DNA of 31,849 nucleotides from Bacillota bacterium. GTDB lineage: Bacteria; Bacillota; Clostridia; Lachnospirales; Lachnospiraceae. The stretch is taken from contig JAEZGY010000101.1 in assembly GCA_023416695.1 (NCBI GenBank), positions 1-31,849 on the forward strand, in the 5' to 3' direction. The translations under genes and the position numbers were made by a program. Position 1 is the first letter of the stretch. Each line of letters starts with the position of its first letter. This document shows positions 1 to 9,200 of this stretch, piece by piece. Under the pieces are notes generated by a model. That model was not told the origin of the DNA. It worked only from the letters and a program-made list of their open reading frames with translations, and searched no databases.

Positions 1-25
1 ATATTAATACATCTTTGCTAAAATA

Positions 26-1369
26 TCAATTGATTATTTCACAAAGGAGTATTTCCTCTGTTAAAGGCTCACAGACTAAAACCTCTAAAATCTCATTGGA
101 CAGGTCCTTTTCTGTCTTGATGGCAAGTTTTTGGTATCTTTCATTATGCCCAATCTGATAGGTTATATTATCAATCACTATAGCTTCTTCGATTAAAACC
201 TTCTCTTTTTCACCAATAAATAGTTGTTGATAGTTCTTCCTCATCTTTTGCTCTATTTCAATTAATTCTACACTTCGTCTTTGTTTCGTTTCCTCTAAAA
301 CCTGATTCTCCATAACTGCAGCTCTAGTGCCTTTTCTCTTAGAATACTTAAATACATGCATCTGTGCAAAGGCAACTTTACGAACAAAGGCCTTAGTTTC
401 CTCAAATTCTTCCTCTGTCTCTCCTGGAAATCCTACAATTACATCTGTGGTGATTGCAGGGTTTTTAAATCTACTTCGAATTAGCTCACACTTCTCATAG
501 AACTCCTCAGCAGAGTATTTACGATTCATTCGTTTTAAAGTTTCTGTACAGCCGCTTTGCATACTTAAGTGGAAATGAGGACAAAGCTTAACATTATCCT
601 TTAAAGTATCTACAAATTCTTCTGTTATAATACGTGGTTCTAAGGATCCAAGGCGTATTCTCTCTAAACCTTCTGTTTTTGATATGGTCTGAATTAACCC
701 AAGAAGAGTAATATCCTCTTCAAAATCAATTCCATAAGAAGATAAATGAATGCCTGTCAAAACGACTTCCTTATATCCTTCCTTCACTAAACGTTCTACT
801 TCTCGTACTACTTCCTCAAGCTTTCGACTACGTACACGGCCTCTAGCATATGGAATGATACAATAGGAACAGAATTGATTACATCCATCCTGAACCTTTA
901 TATAAGCGCGAGTCTTATCTCCTGTAGCTCCTATACTAAGTTCTTCATAATCTGTTTCCTTCCCAATGTCCACCAAAGTCTCTCTTAATTCAGTATCACC
1001 AAAGTATTCGTCTAAAATTTCCACTATTTGATTCTTTTTGTTATTTCCAACGACTAAGTCTATGGCACTATCCTCTTCTAGGGTATCCTTAGCTGCCTGC
1101 ACATAACAACCTACAGCTACTACAACGCTATCTGGATTTTTCTTTTTCGCTCGATGTAACATCTGTCTAGATTTTCTATCTGCTATATTTGTGACGGTGC
1201 AAGTATTTATTACATATACATCTGCCTGTTCCTGAAATTCCTTTATCTCATAACCCGCATTAATAAACAGTTGTTTCATTCCGTCTGTCTCATAAGAATT
1301 CACCTTACAGCCTAAGGTAAGAAATGCAACTCTCCTCTGTTTATTCTCCTGCAAATTCATATTTTCCAT
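26..1369 (-). CDS. mtaB: tRNA t6A37 methylthiotransferase MtaB
   Basis: Radical SAM enzyme expected to convert t6A37 to ms2t6A in tRNAs reading ANN codons (formerly YqeV in B. subtilis). The 447-residue protein has the family layout. An N-terminal UPF0004 domain carries the second-cluster cysteines C21 (in LGCKVNSYE), C57 (NTCTVT) and C88 (VGCYVQ). The radical SAM motif is C163-xxx-C167-xx-C170, followed by YARGRVRSR, and a TRAM-like C-terminal segment covers roughly the last 70 residues. The CTVTNIADRKSR sequence separates it from MiaB, which acts on i6A. The ATG has AAAGGGA about seven bases upstream; an alternative ATG lies three codons in. It is the last gene of the conserved dnaJ-prmA-rsmE-mtaB string, here separated from rsmE by an insertion. 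Family assignment is firm; the tRNA substrate is inferred from the family. Confidence 0.95.
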   Translation of the reverse strand: MENMNLQENKQRRVAFLTLGCKVNSYETDGMKQLFINAGYEIKEFQEQADVYVINTCTVTNIADRKSRQMLHRAKKKNPDSVVVAVGCYVQAAKDTLEEDSAIDLVVGNNKKNQIVEILDEYFGDTELRETLVDIGKETDYEELSIGATGDKTRAYIKVQDGCNQFCSYCIIPYARGRVRSRKLEEVVREVERLVKEGYKEVVLTGIHLSSYGIDFEEDITLLGLIQTISKTEGLERIRLGSLEPRIITEEFVDTLKDNVKLCPHFHLSMQSGCTETLKRMNRKYSAEEFYEKCELIRSRFKNPAITTDVIVGFPGETEEEFEETKAFVRKVAFAQMHVFKYSKRKGTRAAVMENQVLEETKQRRSVELIEIEQKMRKNYQQLFIGEKEKVLIEEAIVIDNITYQIGHNERYQKLAIKTEKDLSNEILEVLVCEPLTEEILLCEIIN

Positions 1370-1550
1370 AAATATCCCTTTCTATTATTTCACTGTATAG
1401 TATATTTACATAACATAATAGTTAAAAATTATACAGATTTACTATAATTATCCATGATTTTCTTATATTGTCTCTTTTTATACTATTATGTACACCCTAT
1501 TTCTCAGATTTTCCACTTATTTTTGAAAGGTTTTTTATTTACTTTGCATA

Positions 1551-1579
1551 TTGACTTTTAAAAACGATGCCATTAGTAT
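1551..1579 (+). promoter_or_regulatory. sigma-A type promoter of the HPr-like gene
   Basis: TTGACT (1551-1556), a 17-base spacer and TAGTAT (1574-1579) lie about 32 bases before the ATG at 1612. The -35 matches consensus at 5 of 6 positions and the -10 at 4 of 6. The transcript would be monocistronic, because a terminator follows the gene. Confidence 0.6.
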
Positions 1580-1611
1580 ATAGGTATATAATATGTAAGG
1601 AGGTTTCATCA

Positions 1612-1839
1612 ATGAAAAATGTAAAGATTTCACTTAATTCAATCGATAAAGTAAAATCATTTGTAAATGAAGTAACTAAGTTTGATTCCGATTTCGACCT
1701 TGTAAGCGGAAGATATGTGATTGATGCAAAATCTATTATGGGTATCTTTAGTTTAGACCTTTCTAAACCTATCGATTTAAACATCCATAGTGACGATGCT
1801 GATCATATTATCGAAGTTTTAAAACCTTACATCGTTTAG
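1612..1839 (+). CDS. HPr-like protein lacking the active-site histidine
   Basis: A 75-residue protein with the length and C-terminal half of the PTS phosphocarrier HPr. The segment AKSIMGIFSLDLSK (from A39) matches the region around the regulatory serine (Ser46 in B. subtilis HPr), so Ser41 is the probable equivalent. In the N-terminal half, where HPr has the LGLHARPA loop with His15, this protein reads LNSIDKVKSFV and has no histidine, so it should not relay phosphate from Enzyme I. The longer frame opening at 1567 is rejected because TAAGGAGG (1596-1603) sits eight bases before the ATG at 1612. It has its own promoter and terminator. By analogy with Crh, which also lacks His15, a purely regulatory role through the serine is possible; this is inference. 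Confidence 0.85.
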   Translation: MKNVKISLNSIDKVKSFVNEVTKFDSDFDLVSGRYVIDAKSIMGIFSLDLSKPIDLNIHSDDADHIIEVLKPYIV

Positions 1840-1855
1840 TTCTTGTCTATGTTAG

Positions 1856-1888
1856 CCAGAGTAAATATTATTTACTCTGGTTTTTTTT
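1856..1888 (+). terminator. Rho-independent terminator of the HPr-like gene
   Basis: A perfect 10-bp stem, CCAGAGTAAA (1856-1865) with TTTACTCTGG (1871-1880), has a 5-base loop and runs straight into eight T residues (1881-1888). It lies 17 bases after the stop codon. Confidence 0.95.
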
Positions 1889-1928
1889 ATATCATAGGAA
1901 TTACTTAACAAATTCCTATGATATAAAA
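1885..1928. repeat. Perfect 18-bp inverted repeat between convergent genes
   Basis: The arms at 1885-1902 and 1911-1928 are exact reverse complements (18 bp) around the 8-base loop ACTTAACA. The left arm overlaps the T-tract of the preceding terminator. It lies 49 bases beyond the end of thiI, but no T-run follows it on the minus strand, so it is not a standard terminator. A 3'-end-protecting hairpin for the thiI transcript is possible. Confidence 0.8.
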
Positions 1929-1977
1929 ACTTTCTAAAAGACAGAGAGGCATCCCTTTAACAAAAGATGATCTACTC

Positions 1978-3159
1978 TTACTCACACATTACCACTTCTC
2001 TAGTATCTAATGCAACCTGAACCATTTCTTCAATCTTTTCTTGCAAATGTAACTCACTCTTTTGAATCACCTTGCGATTTGGTTTGGTCACTGGGTGTTT
2101 TGCCACAAAGATGGTACAACAATCTTCAAAAGGAAGAATACTTGTTTCATAGGTATTAATCTTCTCTGATATTGCAATAATATCATTCTTATCAAAGGCA
2201 ATTAGTGGACGGTAAACAGGAAGGTCACATACTTCATTGGTAGAAGCAAGACTCTGCATGGTTTGACTAGCAACCTGTCCTATGCTTTCTCCAGTAATTA
2301 GACCAAGACAACCACTTTCTTTTGCAATGGTCTCTGCAATGCGCATCATATATCTTCTCATAATAATGGTCAATTCATCATGAGGACATTTATCGTAGAT
2401 ATATAACTGAATATCTGTAAAATTCACAATGTTAAGTTTAATAGGACCTGTATATTTAGCAACTAATTTGGCTAAGTCTACCACCTTTTGCTTTGCACGG
2501 TCACTAGTGTATGGTGGTGCATGAAAGTAAGTTGCTTCAATGGTAACACCACGTTTTGCGATCATGTAGCCTGCTACCGGACTATCGATACCACCAGAAA
2601 GAAGTAGCATAGCTTTTCCATTAGAGCCAACAGGCATACCACCTAAGCCTGGAATGATTGTAGAATAAATGTAGGCTCTCTTACGAATCTCAATGTGAAT
2701 GGAGACTTCTGGCTTATGCACATCCACCTTCATGTTATCAAACTGTCCTAAGAGATACTCTCCCATCTTCGCACAGATTTCTGGGGAGCTTACTGGATAA
2801 TTCTTATCTGCACGTTTTGCTTCTACCTTAAAGGTAAATGGCTCACGACCATGTACTTGCTCTACGTAAGTGGCAGTCTCTTTACAAAGGTTGTCCCAAT
2901 CAAATACATCTACTAGCTTCACAGGACAGATGGCAGTGATGCCAAAGACACGACTTAAAGCGTCTACTGCTTCCTCATAGTCGAAATCTCCCTCTGTTTC
3001 CACATAAAGACGTCCCTGTTCCTTGGTTACATGAAAGTTTCCTTCCACATCCTTTAGTGCAAAAATAATCTGATCACGTAATGCATTCTCAAAGATAAAA
3101 CGATTTTTACCTTTAATACCAATTTCCCCGTACTTTATTAAAAATGCATGAAATAACAT
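1978..3159 (-). CDS. thiI: tRNA 4-thiouridine synthase ThiI (no rhodanese domain)
   Basis: Transfers sulfur to U8 of tRNA, using ATP to adenylate the base; in some species it also serves thiazole (thiamine) synthesis. The 393-residue protein has an N-terminal ferredoxin-like and THUMP region (about 1-165) and a PP-loop ATPase domain with SGGIDS at 188-193. The conserved tail contains CDLPVYRPL and FEDCCTIF. It ends where the E. coli enzyme would begin its rhodanese domain, as is usual in Firmicutes, so sulfur must arrive by another route. The neighbouring upstream cysteine desulfurase, whose stop is 21 bases before this ATG, is the obvious donor. AGGAGG lies eight bases before the start. The pair forms one probable transcription unit, likely with rsmE and prmA upstream. 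Confidence 0.95.
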   Translation of the reverse strand: MLFHAFLIKYGEIGIKGKNRFIFENALRDQIIFALKDVEGNFHVTKEQGRLYVETEGDFDYEEAVDALSRVFGITAICPVKLVDVFDWDNLCKETATYVEQVHGREPFTFKVEAKRADKNYPVSSPEICAKMGEYLLGQFDNMKVDVHKPEVSIHIEIRKRAYIYSTIIPGLGGMPVGSNGKAMLLLSGGIDSPVAGYMIAKRGVTIEATYFHAPPYTSDRAKQKVVDLAKLVAKYTGPIKLNIVNFTDIQLYIYDKCPHDELTIIMRRYMMRIAETIAKESGCLGLITGESIGQVASQTMQSLASTNEVCDLPVYRPLIAFDKNDIIAISEKINTYETSILPFEDCCTIFVAKHPVTKPNRKVIQKSELHLQEKIEEMVQVALDTREVVMCE

Positions 3160-3180
3160 ATCTTATCCTCCTAAATAACC

Positions 3181-4341
3181 CTATCGTCTGATAAACCTGC
3201 GCAGCATAGGAAGTAATTCCTTTAGCTGACCCACCGCATAATTTATCTCATCCATAGTAGTAAATACACTAAAACTAAATCGAAGTGTAGAATCTATCAG
3301 TTCCTTTTTGACCTTAATGGCCTGTAAAGTACCACTAAGAGCCGGATGGTTACTAGAACATGCACTTCCTGAGGAAACATATACCCCTCTCTCCTCTAAG
3401 GCATGTAATAAAACCTCACTTTTAATTCCTTTAAAGCTGACACTGACAATATGAGGTGCCGTCTCATATAAATCCTCTCCGACACCATTTACCTGGGTGT
3501 CAGGTAAGAGACTAATCTCATCAATCAAGGTCTTCTTTAGTTCATATAAATGCTTTATTTTCTCTTCGTGATTTTCATAAATCTCTTCTGCTGCAACTCC
3601 TAGCCCTGCGATTCCAGGTACATTCTCTGTACCAGAGCGCATGCCCTTTTGTTGTCCACCACCATAAATAATTGGTTTTATCTTGACTTTATCCCGTACA
3701 TATAGGACACCAATTCCCTTTGGTCCATGTATCTTGTGACCACTAATGGAAAGCATATCAATTCCCATCCTTTTTGGATAAATTCGATACTTCCCATAGG
3801 CTTGAATGGCATCGACATGAAATAGAATATCATCTTTTTTCTTTTTAATCAATTTGGAGATTGTGGAAACATCCATAACTGCACCAATTTCATTATTTAC
3901 CATCATAATTGATACTAAAATGGTGTCCTCACAAATAGCTTCTAATAGCTGATTCACATCTACATGACCATTTTCATCCACTTCTAAAAACGTAATTCTA
4001 AATCCCATTTCTTCCAAAATTAAAATTGGTTCATGTACACTTGGATGTTCAATTCTTGTTGTTATGATGTGATTTCCTGCTCGCTTATTGGCTAATGCTG
4101 TTCCAATAAGCGCAAGATTATTAGATTCTGTTCCACCAGAGGTAAAGATTAATTCTTTAGCATCTACCTTCATGGTTTTAGCAATTTTTTCACGAGCATC
4201 CTTTATATACTGCTCAGCTTCCATCCCTTTTTTATGCCTACTAGAAGGATTGGCAAAGTCCAACTCCATAGTTCTTAACATAATCTCTTTCACACTGTCA
4301 AAAGGTCTGGTGGTAGCAGCATTGTCTAAATACGCTTCCAT
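3181..4341 (-). CDS. Cysteine desulfurase (NifS/IscS family), partner of ThiI
   Basis: PLP enzyme that removes sulfur from cysteine to give a protein persulfide and alanine. The 386-residue class V aminotransferase fold shows TSGGTESNN (68-76), the PLP lysine K203 in SISGHKIHGPKG, and the mobile-loop cysteine C328 in YVSSGSACSSNHPA. The long SSGSACSS loop places it in group I (NifS/IscS-like), not the SufS group. It lies between rsmE (10-base gap) and thiI (21-base gap). That arrangement suggests a dedicated sulfur donor for tRNA thiolation, like the NifZ/ThiI pair of B. subtilis, and not a general Fe-S assembly enzyme: no IscU-like scaffold is nearby. Function is firm; substrate partition is inferred from context. 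Confidence 0.93.
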   Translation of the reverse strand: MEAYLDNAATTRPFDSVKEIMLRTMELDFANPSSRHKKGMEAEQYIKDAREKIAKTMKVDAKELIFTSGGTESNNLALIGTALANKRAGNHIITTRIEHPSVHEPILILEEMGFRITFLEVDENGHVDVNQLLEAICEDTILVSIMMVNNEIGAVMDVSTISKLIKKKKDDILFHVDAIQAYGKYRIYPKRMGIDMLSISGHKIHGPKGIGVLYVRDKVKIKPIIYGGGQQKGMRSGTENVPGIAGLGVAAEEIYENHEEKIKHLYELKKTLIDEISLLPDTQVNGVGEDLYETAPHIVSVSFKGIKSEVLLHALEERGVYVSSGSACSSNHPALSGTLQAIKVKKELIDSTLRFSFSVFTTMDEINYAVGQLKELLPMLRRFIRR

Positions 4342-4351
4342 CTAAATTCTC

Positions 4352-5098
4352 CTATTCGTTATTCTCAATTTCAAACATCAGAATAGACATCATGGTAAAT
4401 CCAGCTGTCTCTGTACGCAAAATCCGTTTCCCTAGAGTAATTACTTCTCCACCGATTGCTTCTATATCTAGGATCTCTTTATCGTCAAAGCCACCCTCAG
4501 GTCCAACAAAAACTGCAATTGTCCTCATCTGAGGGGCCCGGCCTACTAGTTCCTTACTCTTCTTAATATCTGTGGCATTCTCATATGGGAATAGTTTCAT
4601 ATCCATATCCCTCGCATACTGTAGTGCCTCTTTGTATGTCAGTACCTGATGCACGTTAGGAATGATACCTCGTTTACTTTGCTTTGCAGCAGCTGTAGCA
4701 ATTGATTGCCACCTCTCTAGCTTCTTCGCTTCCTTTTTCTTATCTTCGATCTTAACGATAGATCGCTTCATCGCTACTGGAATCACTTCATGTACCCCTA
4801 GCTCTACTGCTTTTTGGATAATAAGCTCCATCTTATCACTTTTTGGAAGTCCTTGAAATAAATAGATTTTAACGGGAAGCTCACTATCTGATTCTTTTTT
4901 TTCTAGAATCTTAAGCTGTACCTTTTTATCTGGAAATGAAGAAACCTCACAAAGATAGTTACTTCCACTACCGTCACAAATCATGACCTGTTCCCCTTGT
5001 TGTAAGCGAAGAACATTCTTCATATGATTGACGTCATCCCCCACAATGCTAATCTCAGAGTCGCCAATCTGACTTTTCTCTACATAAAAGTAATTCAT
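4352..5098 (-). CDS. rsmE: 16S rRNA m3U1498 methyltransferase RsmE
   Basis: SAM-dependent enzyme of the SPOUT class that methylates N3 of U1498 in 16S rRNA, acting on 30S subunits. The 248-residue protein has an N-terminal PUA-like RNA-binding part. Its C-terminal trefoil-knot domain is marked by FVGPEGGF (197-204) and LGKRILRTETA (222-232), both hallmarks of the family. ACAGGAGGAAAC precedes the ATG. It follows prmA by 14 bases, as in B. subtilis (yqeT-yqeU), so both are almost certainly co-transcribed. Confidence 0.96.
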   Translation of the reverse strand: MNYFYVEKSQIGDSEISIVGDDVNHMKNVLRLQQGEQVMICDGSGSNYLCEVSSFPDKKVQLKILEKKESDSELPVKIYLFQGLPKSDKMELIIQKAVELGVHEVIPVAMKRSIVKIEDKKKEAKKLERWQSIATAAAKQSKRGIIPNVHQVLTYKEALQYARDMDMKLFPYENATDIKKSKELVGRAPQMRTIAVFVGPEGGFDDKEILDIEAIGGEVITLGKRILRTETAGFTMMSILMFEIENNE

Positions 5099-5112
5099 GT
5101 TTCCTCCTGTAC

Positions 5113-6072
5113 TTACATCGGTTTACGGGCGATTAAGCAGTTCCAATCCTTTAATTTATCCTCTTCTACCATTTCAAATCCATTTTTTAATAAGGCTTCT
5201 CTTACTTCCTCCACCTTCATATCGATAATACCAGAAGTGATAAAGATTCCTCCTGGAATGAGATGTTTACCGATTTCTGCAGAAAGAGGGATGATAACAT
5301 CGGCTAAAATATTAGCCACCACTACCTCATAGCATTCCATACCAATTTCCTTCTGAATCTCTTCGTCGTCAATGATATTTCCAGCCATAACTTTATATTT
5401 TGACATGTCGATATGGTTCACTTCTGCATTTTCAAGAGTTGCTGTTACTGCATTTGGATCAATATCGATAGCTACTGCTTCCTTTATACCTAACTTTAGT
5501 CCTAGGATAGATAAGATACCACTACCGCAACCTACGTCTAGAAGGCGGGTGTTACCATCTACATACTTTTTCACATTTACCATACATAGCTTGGTAGTCT
5601 CATGAGAGCCGGTACCAAAGGCAATGCCTGGGTCTATATCAATAATTAAGTCGCCTTCTTTCGCGTCCTTATACTCCTCCCAGGTTGGTTTTATGACAAT
5701 GGAGTCATCTACACGAAATGGATGCCAGAATTGCTTCCAGTTGTTAATCCAGTCCTTATCCTCTGTCTCATCCTTTTCAATGGTTCCTTCTCCGATATCT
5801 ACAAACTGCTTTAGCTCCTCAAGGCCTTCCTTGATTTTATGAATCAGCTCTGTTCCATCTTCCTCTGGATCACGGTAGAAGCGAACGATAGCAATATGAT
5901 CATCGAATTCTGGATCAGGCAAAATATCCACAAACATCTGCTTCTTATCTGCCTCTGTCAAAGGAACCTTATCCTCAATCTCAATTCCTTCTACTCCAAG
6001 CTCATCTAGCATATAGCTAATTAAATCTACTGCCTCTGTGGTAGTCTTTAACGTATATTTCGTCCATTTCAT
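5113..6072 (-). CDS. prmA: Ribosomal protein L11 methyltransferase PrmA
   Basis: Class I SAM methyltransferase that trimethylates ribosomal protein L11. The 319 residues show an N-terminal substrate-binding domain (about 1-110, acidic) and a Rossmann domain. The latter has the pre-motif DPGIAFGTGSHETT (from 147), the SAM-binding motif LLDVGCGSG (177-185) and the catalytic-loop sequence VVANILADVI. It is the first gene of the prmA-rsmE-desulfurase-thiI unit, with a promoter candidate about 80 bases upstream. In B. subtilis this gene directly follows dnaJ; here about 8 kb has been inserted between them. Confidence 0.96.
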   Translation of the reverse strand: MKWTKYTLKTTTEAVDLISYMLDELGVEGIEIEDKVPLTEADKKQMFVDILPDPEFDDHIAIVRFYRDPEEDGTELIHKIKEGLEELKQFVDIGEGTIEKDETEDKDWINNWKQFWHPFRVDDSIVIKPTWEEYKDAKEGDLIIDIDPGIAFGTGSHETTKLCMVNVKKYVDGNTRLLDVGCGSGILSILGLKLGIKEAVAIDIDPNAVTATLENAEVNHIDMSKYKVMAGNIIDDEEIQKEIGMECYEVVVANILADVIIPLSAEIGKHLIPGGIFITSGIIDMKVEEVREALLKNGFEMVEEDKLKDWNCLIARKPM

Positions 6073-6151
6073 GTAACATCTATCTCCTTACTATTAAATT
6101 CATCTTAAGCATTCCAGTATTTTAAGCTTTCTATTCGAAAGCATCTACACT

Positions 6152-6179
6152 ATTATAACAGAAAAATCAAAAACGTCAC
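6152..6179 (-). promoter_or_regulatory. Candidate prmA operon promoter
   Basis: On the minus strand GTGACG (6174-6179), a 16-base spacer and a consensus TATAAT (6152-6157) lie about 80 bases ahead of the prmA ATG. The -35 is weak (4 of 6). The need for a promoter here is supported by the intrinsic terminator just upstream that closes the protease gene. Confidence 0.5.
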
Positions 6180-6220
6180 TAAAAAATACATTGATAATTT
6201 CAATATTATAGCAGACTCAG

Positions 6221-6262
6221 AAGAAAAATAGAAGAAGGACTGCATTGCAGCCCTTCTTCTAT
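6221..6262 (-). terminator. Rho-independent terminator of the protease gene
   Basis: On the minus strand an 11-bp stem (6252-6262 with 6228-6238) with a further CTG/CAG pairing inside is followed by TTTTCTT. It lies 22 bases after the stop codon of the large secreted protease. Confidence 0.9.
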
Positions 6263-6283
6263 AGCGAAACTAAGCTTTATATA

Positions 6284-9200
6284 CTATTTCATCTTAATTT
6301 TAACAATGTTTGATGTTTTACTATATACTCTTTTTCCATCAACCACTCGATAAGACATAACTTTATAGTAATATGTTCTACCTTTTACAAGTCCCTTATT
6401 AGTAAACTTATTTGAGGATGTAGTCGTTATAGCCTTATAGCTTCCTTTTAAAGAGGTAGCACGATAAACTACATAACCACTTGCGCCATATACTTTAGCC
6501 CATGTAATACTTGCTCTCTTACCCTCTAGTTTTGTAACTTTAAGGGATGTCGGTGCAATTAATACTGGCTTTGCAGATACAACCTTAGAATACTTACCTA
6601 CAGTGGTTACCTTTCCTACTGTTTGATATGCTACGACCTTGTAATAATACGTTTTCCCCAATGTTAGCTCTGAATTTGTAAATGACAAGGAAGATACACT
6701 TGTAACCAATGTGTATTTCCCATTTTTTGAAGTAGCACAATAAATCCTATAGCCTGTTGCACCAGGTACTCTATTCCAACTGATTTGAATCTCTTTATAG
6801 CTTACTGATTTAATTTTCATACCTGTAAGTGCTTGAGGAGAAAACCTAGTCCACTTAGCATATAGTATCATATTTTTACTAATTCTATCTGTTTTAAAAT
6901 TCCAACTTTGCTTGAGATTAGAGTCATTGTACCATCCAGCAAATACATAACCCGCTCTTACTGGATTAACAGGCTTACTTACTTTCACACCGTATGCTAC
7001 AAATTGCGATGACACCGAAGAGCCGCCTTGTGTTTTAAAAGAAACAAGATAAGTAATTGGCTCCCAATTAGCATATAGTGTAATCTCCTTAGTTACCTGA
7101 TATGGGAAGGTGATTTTGCTACCCCCACTTGCCTCCGTATACCAGCCTTTAAACTTATATCCTGTTTTACTTGGTTTGACTGGTTCTTTAAGCATGGTAT
7201 TGTAAGTGATGTTCTGACTTGGTACTAGGCTACCTCCATTACTATCAAAGGAAACAGGATAACTTTTTGGTTTCCACTGAGCATATAATGTAATCTCCCT
7301 AACAACCTGATATGGGAAGATGATTTTGCTGCCCCCACTTGCCTCCGTATACCAGCCTTTAAAACTATATCCTATCTTACTTGGTTTAGTTGGTTCCTTA
7401 AGCATCGTATTGTAAGTTACATCCTGACTTGGTACTAGACTACCTCCGCGACTATCAAAGGAAACAGGATAACTGTTTGGTATCCACTGAGCATATAGTG
7501 TAATCTCCTTAGTCACCTGATATGGAAAGGTGATTTTGCTACCCCCACTTGCCTCCGTATACCAGCCTTTAAAACTATATCCTGTCTTACTTGGTTTATC
7601 TGGTTCCTTAAGCATATTTTTGTAAGTTATATCCTGACTTTTTACTAAGCTACCCTCCTGACTATCAAAGGAAACAGTATAACTAGCTAGTGTCCACTGG
7701 TCATAGAGCGTTTCATTCTTTGTGACAGTATAAGGAAACGTAATTTGCACTCCATTATCTTTAGAGGTATACCACCCAAGAAACAACTGTCCTATATTAA
7801 CAGGAGTTGGTGGCTCAGTAATCACATTATTCAATACAATCTTCTGTGTTTGCACCTCAGTACCACCAAGACTACTAAAAGTTAAATTACAATAGGTGCT
7901 AAGAGGTAATCCTTCCCATAATCCATCTGATGTAGTAAAGCCATTAGAGTCCACATTTTTATAAAGAACACAATTACGGTTAACTCCCCTATTCCATTCA
8001 TTAGCTACTACAGGATTATTCCCTTCAAAGTATATATTCAACAATTTACTACAGTTCGTTAAACAGCGTGCGCCAAGACTTACTACAGTCTTAGAAACAA
8101 TTAGTGATTTAAGATTATCACAATCATAAAAAGCTTCCTCAGCAATCTCTGTAACATCATCAGGTACTGTATAGGTAGACGTCATTGCATTCGGGTAAGA
8201 GATTAACTGTGTACCATTTTTGCCAAACAATACTCCATTAATATCTTTATATACAAGATTATTTATATCTACTACAATACTGCTAAGCTTATCACAACAT
8301 GTAAATACATTACCATCGATTTGCTCAATACTACTAGGAATAAAAATGTTAGTAAGAGAACTGCACCCATTAAAGGCACCTTTACTAATTACTCTAATGC
8401 CCTCCTGTAAAGTAACATTAGTTAATCCATTGCAGTCTTGAAATGTGGCTACCTCTATTGTACTGACAGATCCAGGAATCGTAATACTAGTCAAATCATC
8501 ACAATCACTAAACGCACTCGAATCAATTTTATTCACTGTGTCTGGAATACTATAACTTGTCCCATTCGCATTTGGATATACATATAAAATTGATCCATCT
8601 TTACTATATAGTACTCCAGATTCGCTTTTATAAGAATTATTCTGTGGATCAACACTGATACTTTGAAGTTTCCTATTTCCAACAAAAACTCGAACACCAA
8701 TCGTTGTAACACTTGCTGGTATATTAATTGTGGTTAAATTCTTATTATAGTTAAAGGCATAATCGCCGATACTAAGAAGACCATTAGAAAGCGTCACCTC
8801 GGTAAGATCACAAAAATTAAACGTTGCATACTCTACAGTGGTTACAGACGGTGGCAGTGAAAGTTTTTGCAAACTACTGCAACCATTAAAAGCACCAGCT
8901 TCTATCGTTGTAACTCCATTGGATATATTCAAATCAGATAACTTTTCACATGAAAGAAATGCATCACAACCTATTGTTTTAACCGTACTTGGAATCGTCA
9001 CAGCTTTTAAACTATTACAAATTATAAATGCAGCATCTCCGATACTAGTTACATCTATACCATCAATAGACGATGGTATATTCAGTTCACTTTTAGCATT
9101 TCTCCATCCTACAACCGCCCCTGTATCCTTATTAAAAATAACTCCACTTTCTGTGTCCGTTACAAGAGGTGAGTTATTTATTATAACACTACCATTGAGT

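Noticed and set aside
7052..7681. CRISPR-like array
   Set aside because: The regular repeats are 210 bp, contiguous without spacers, and in frame within the protease gene.
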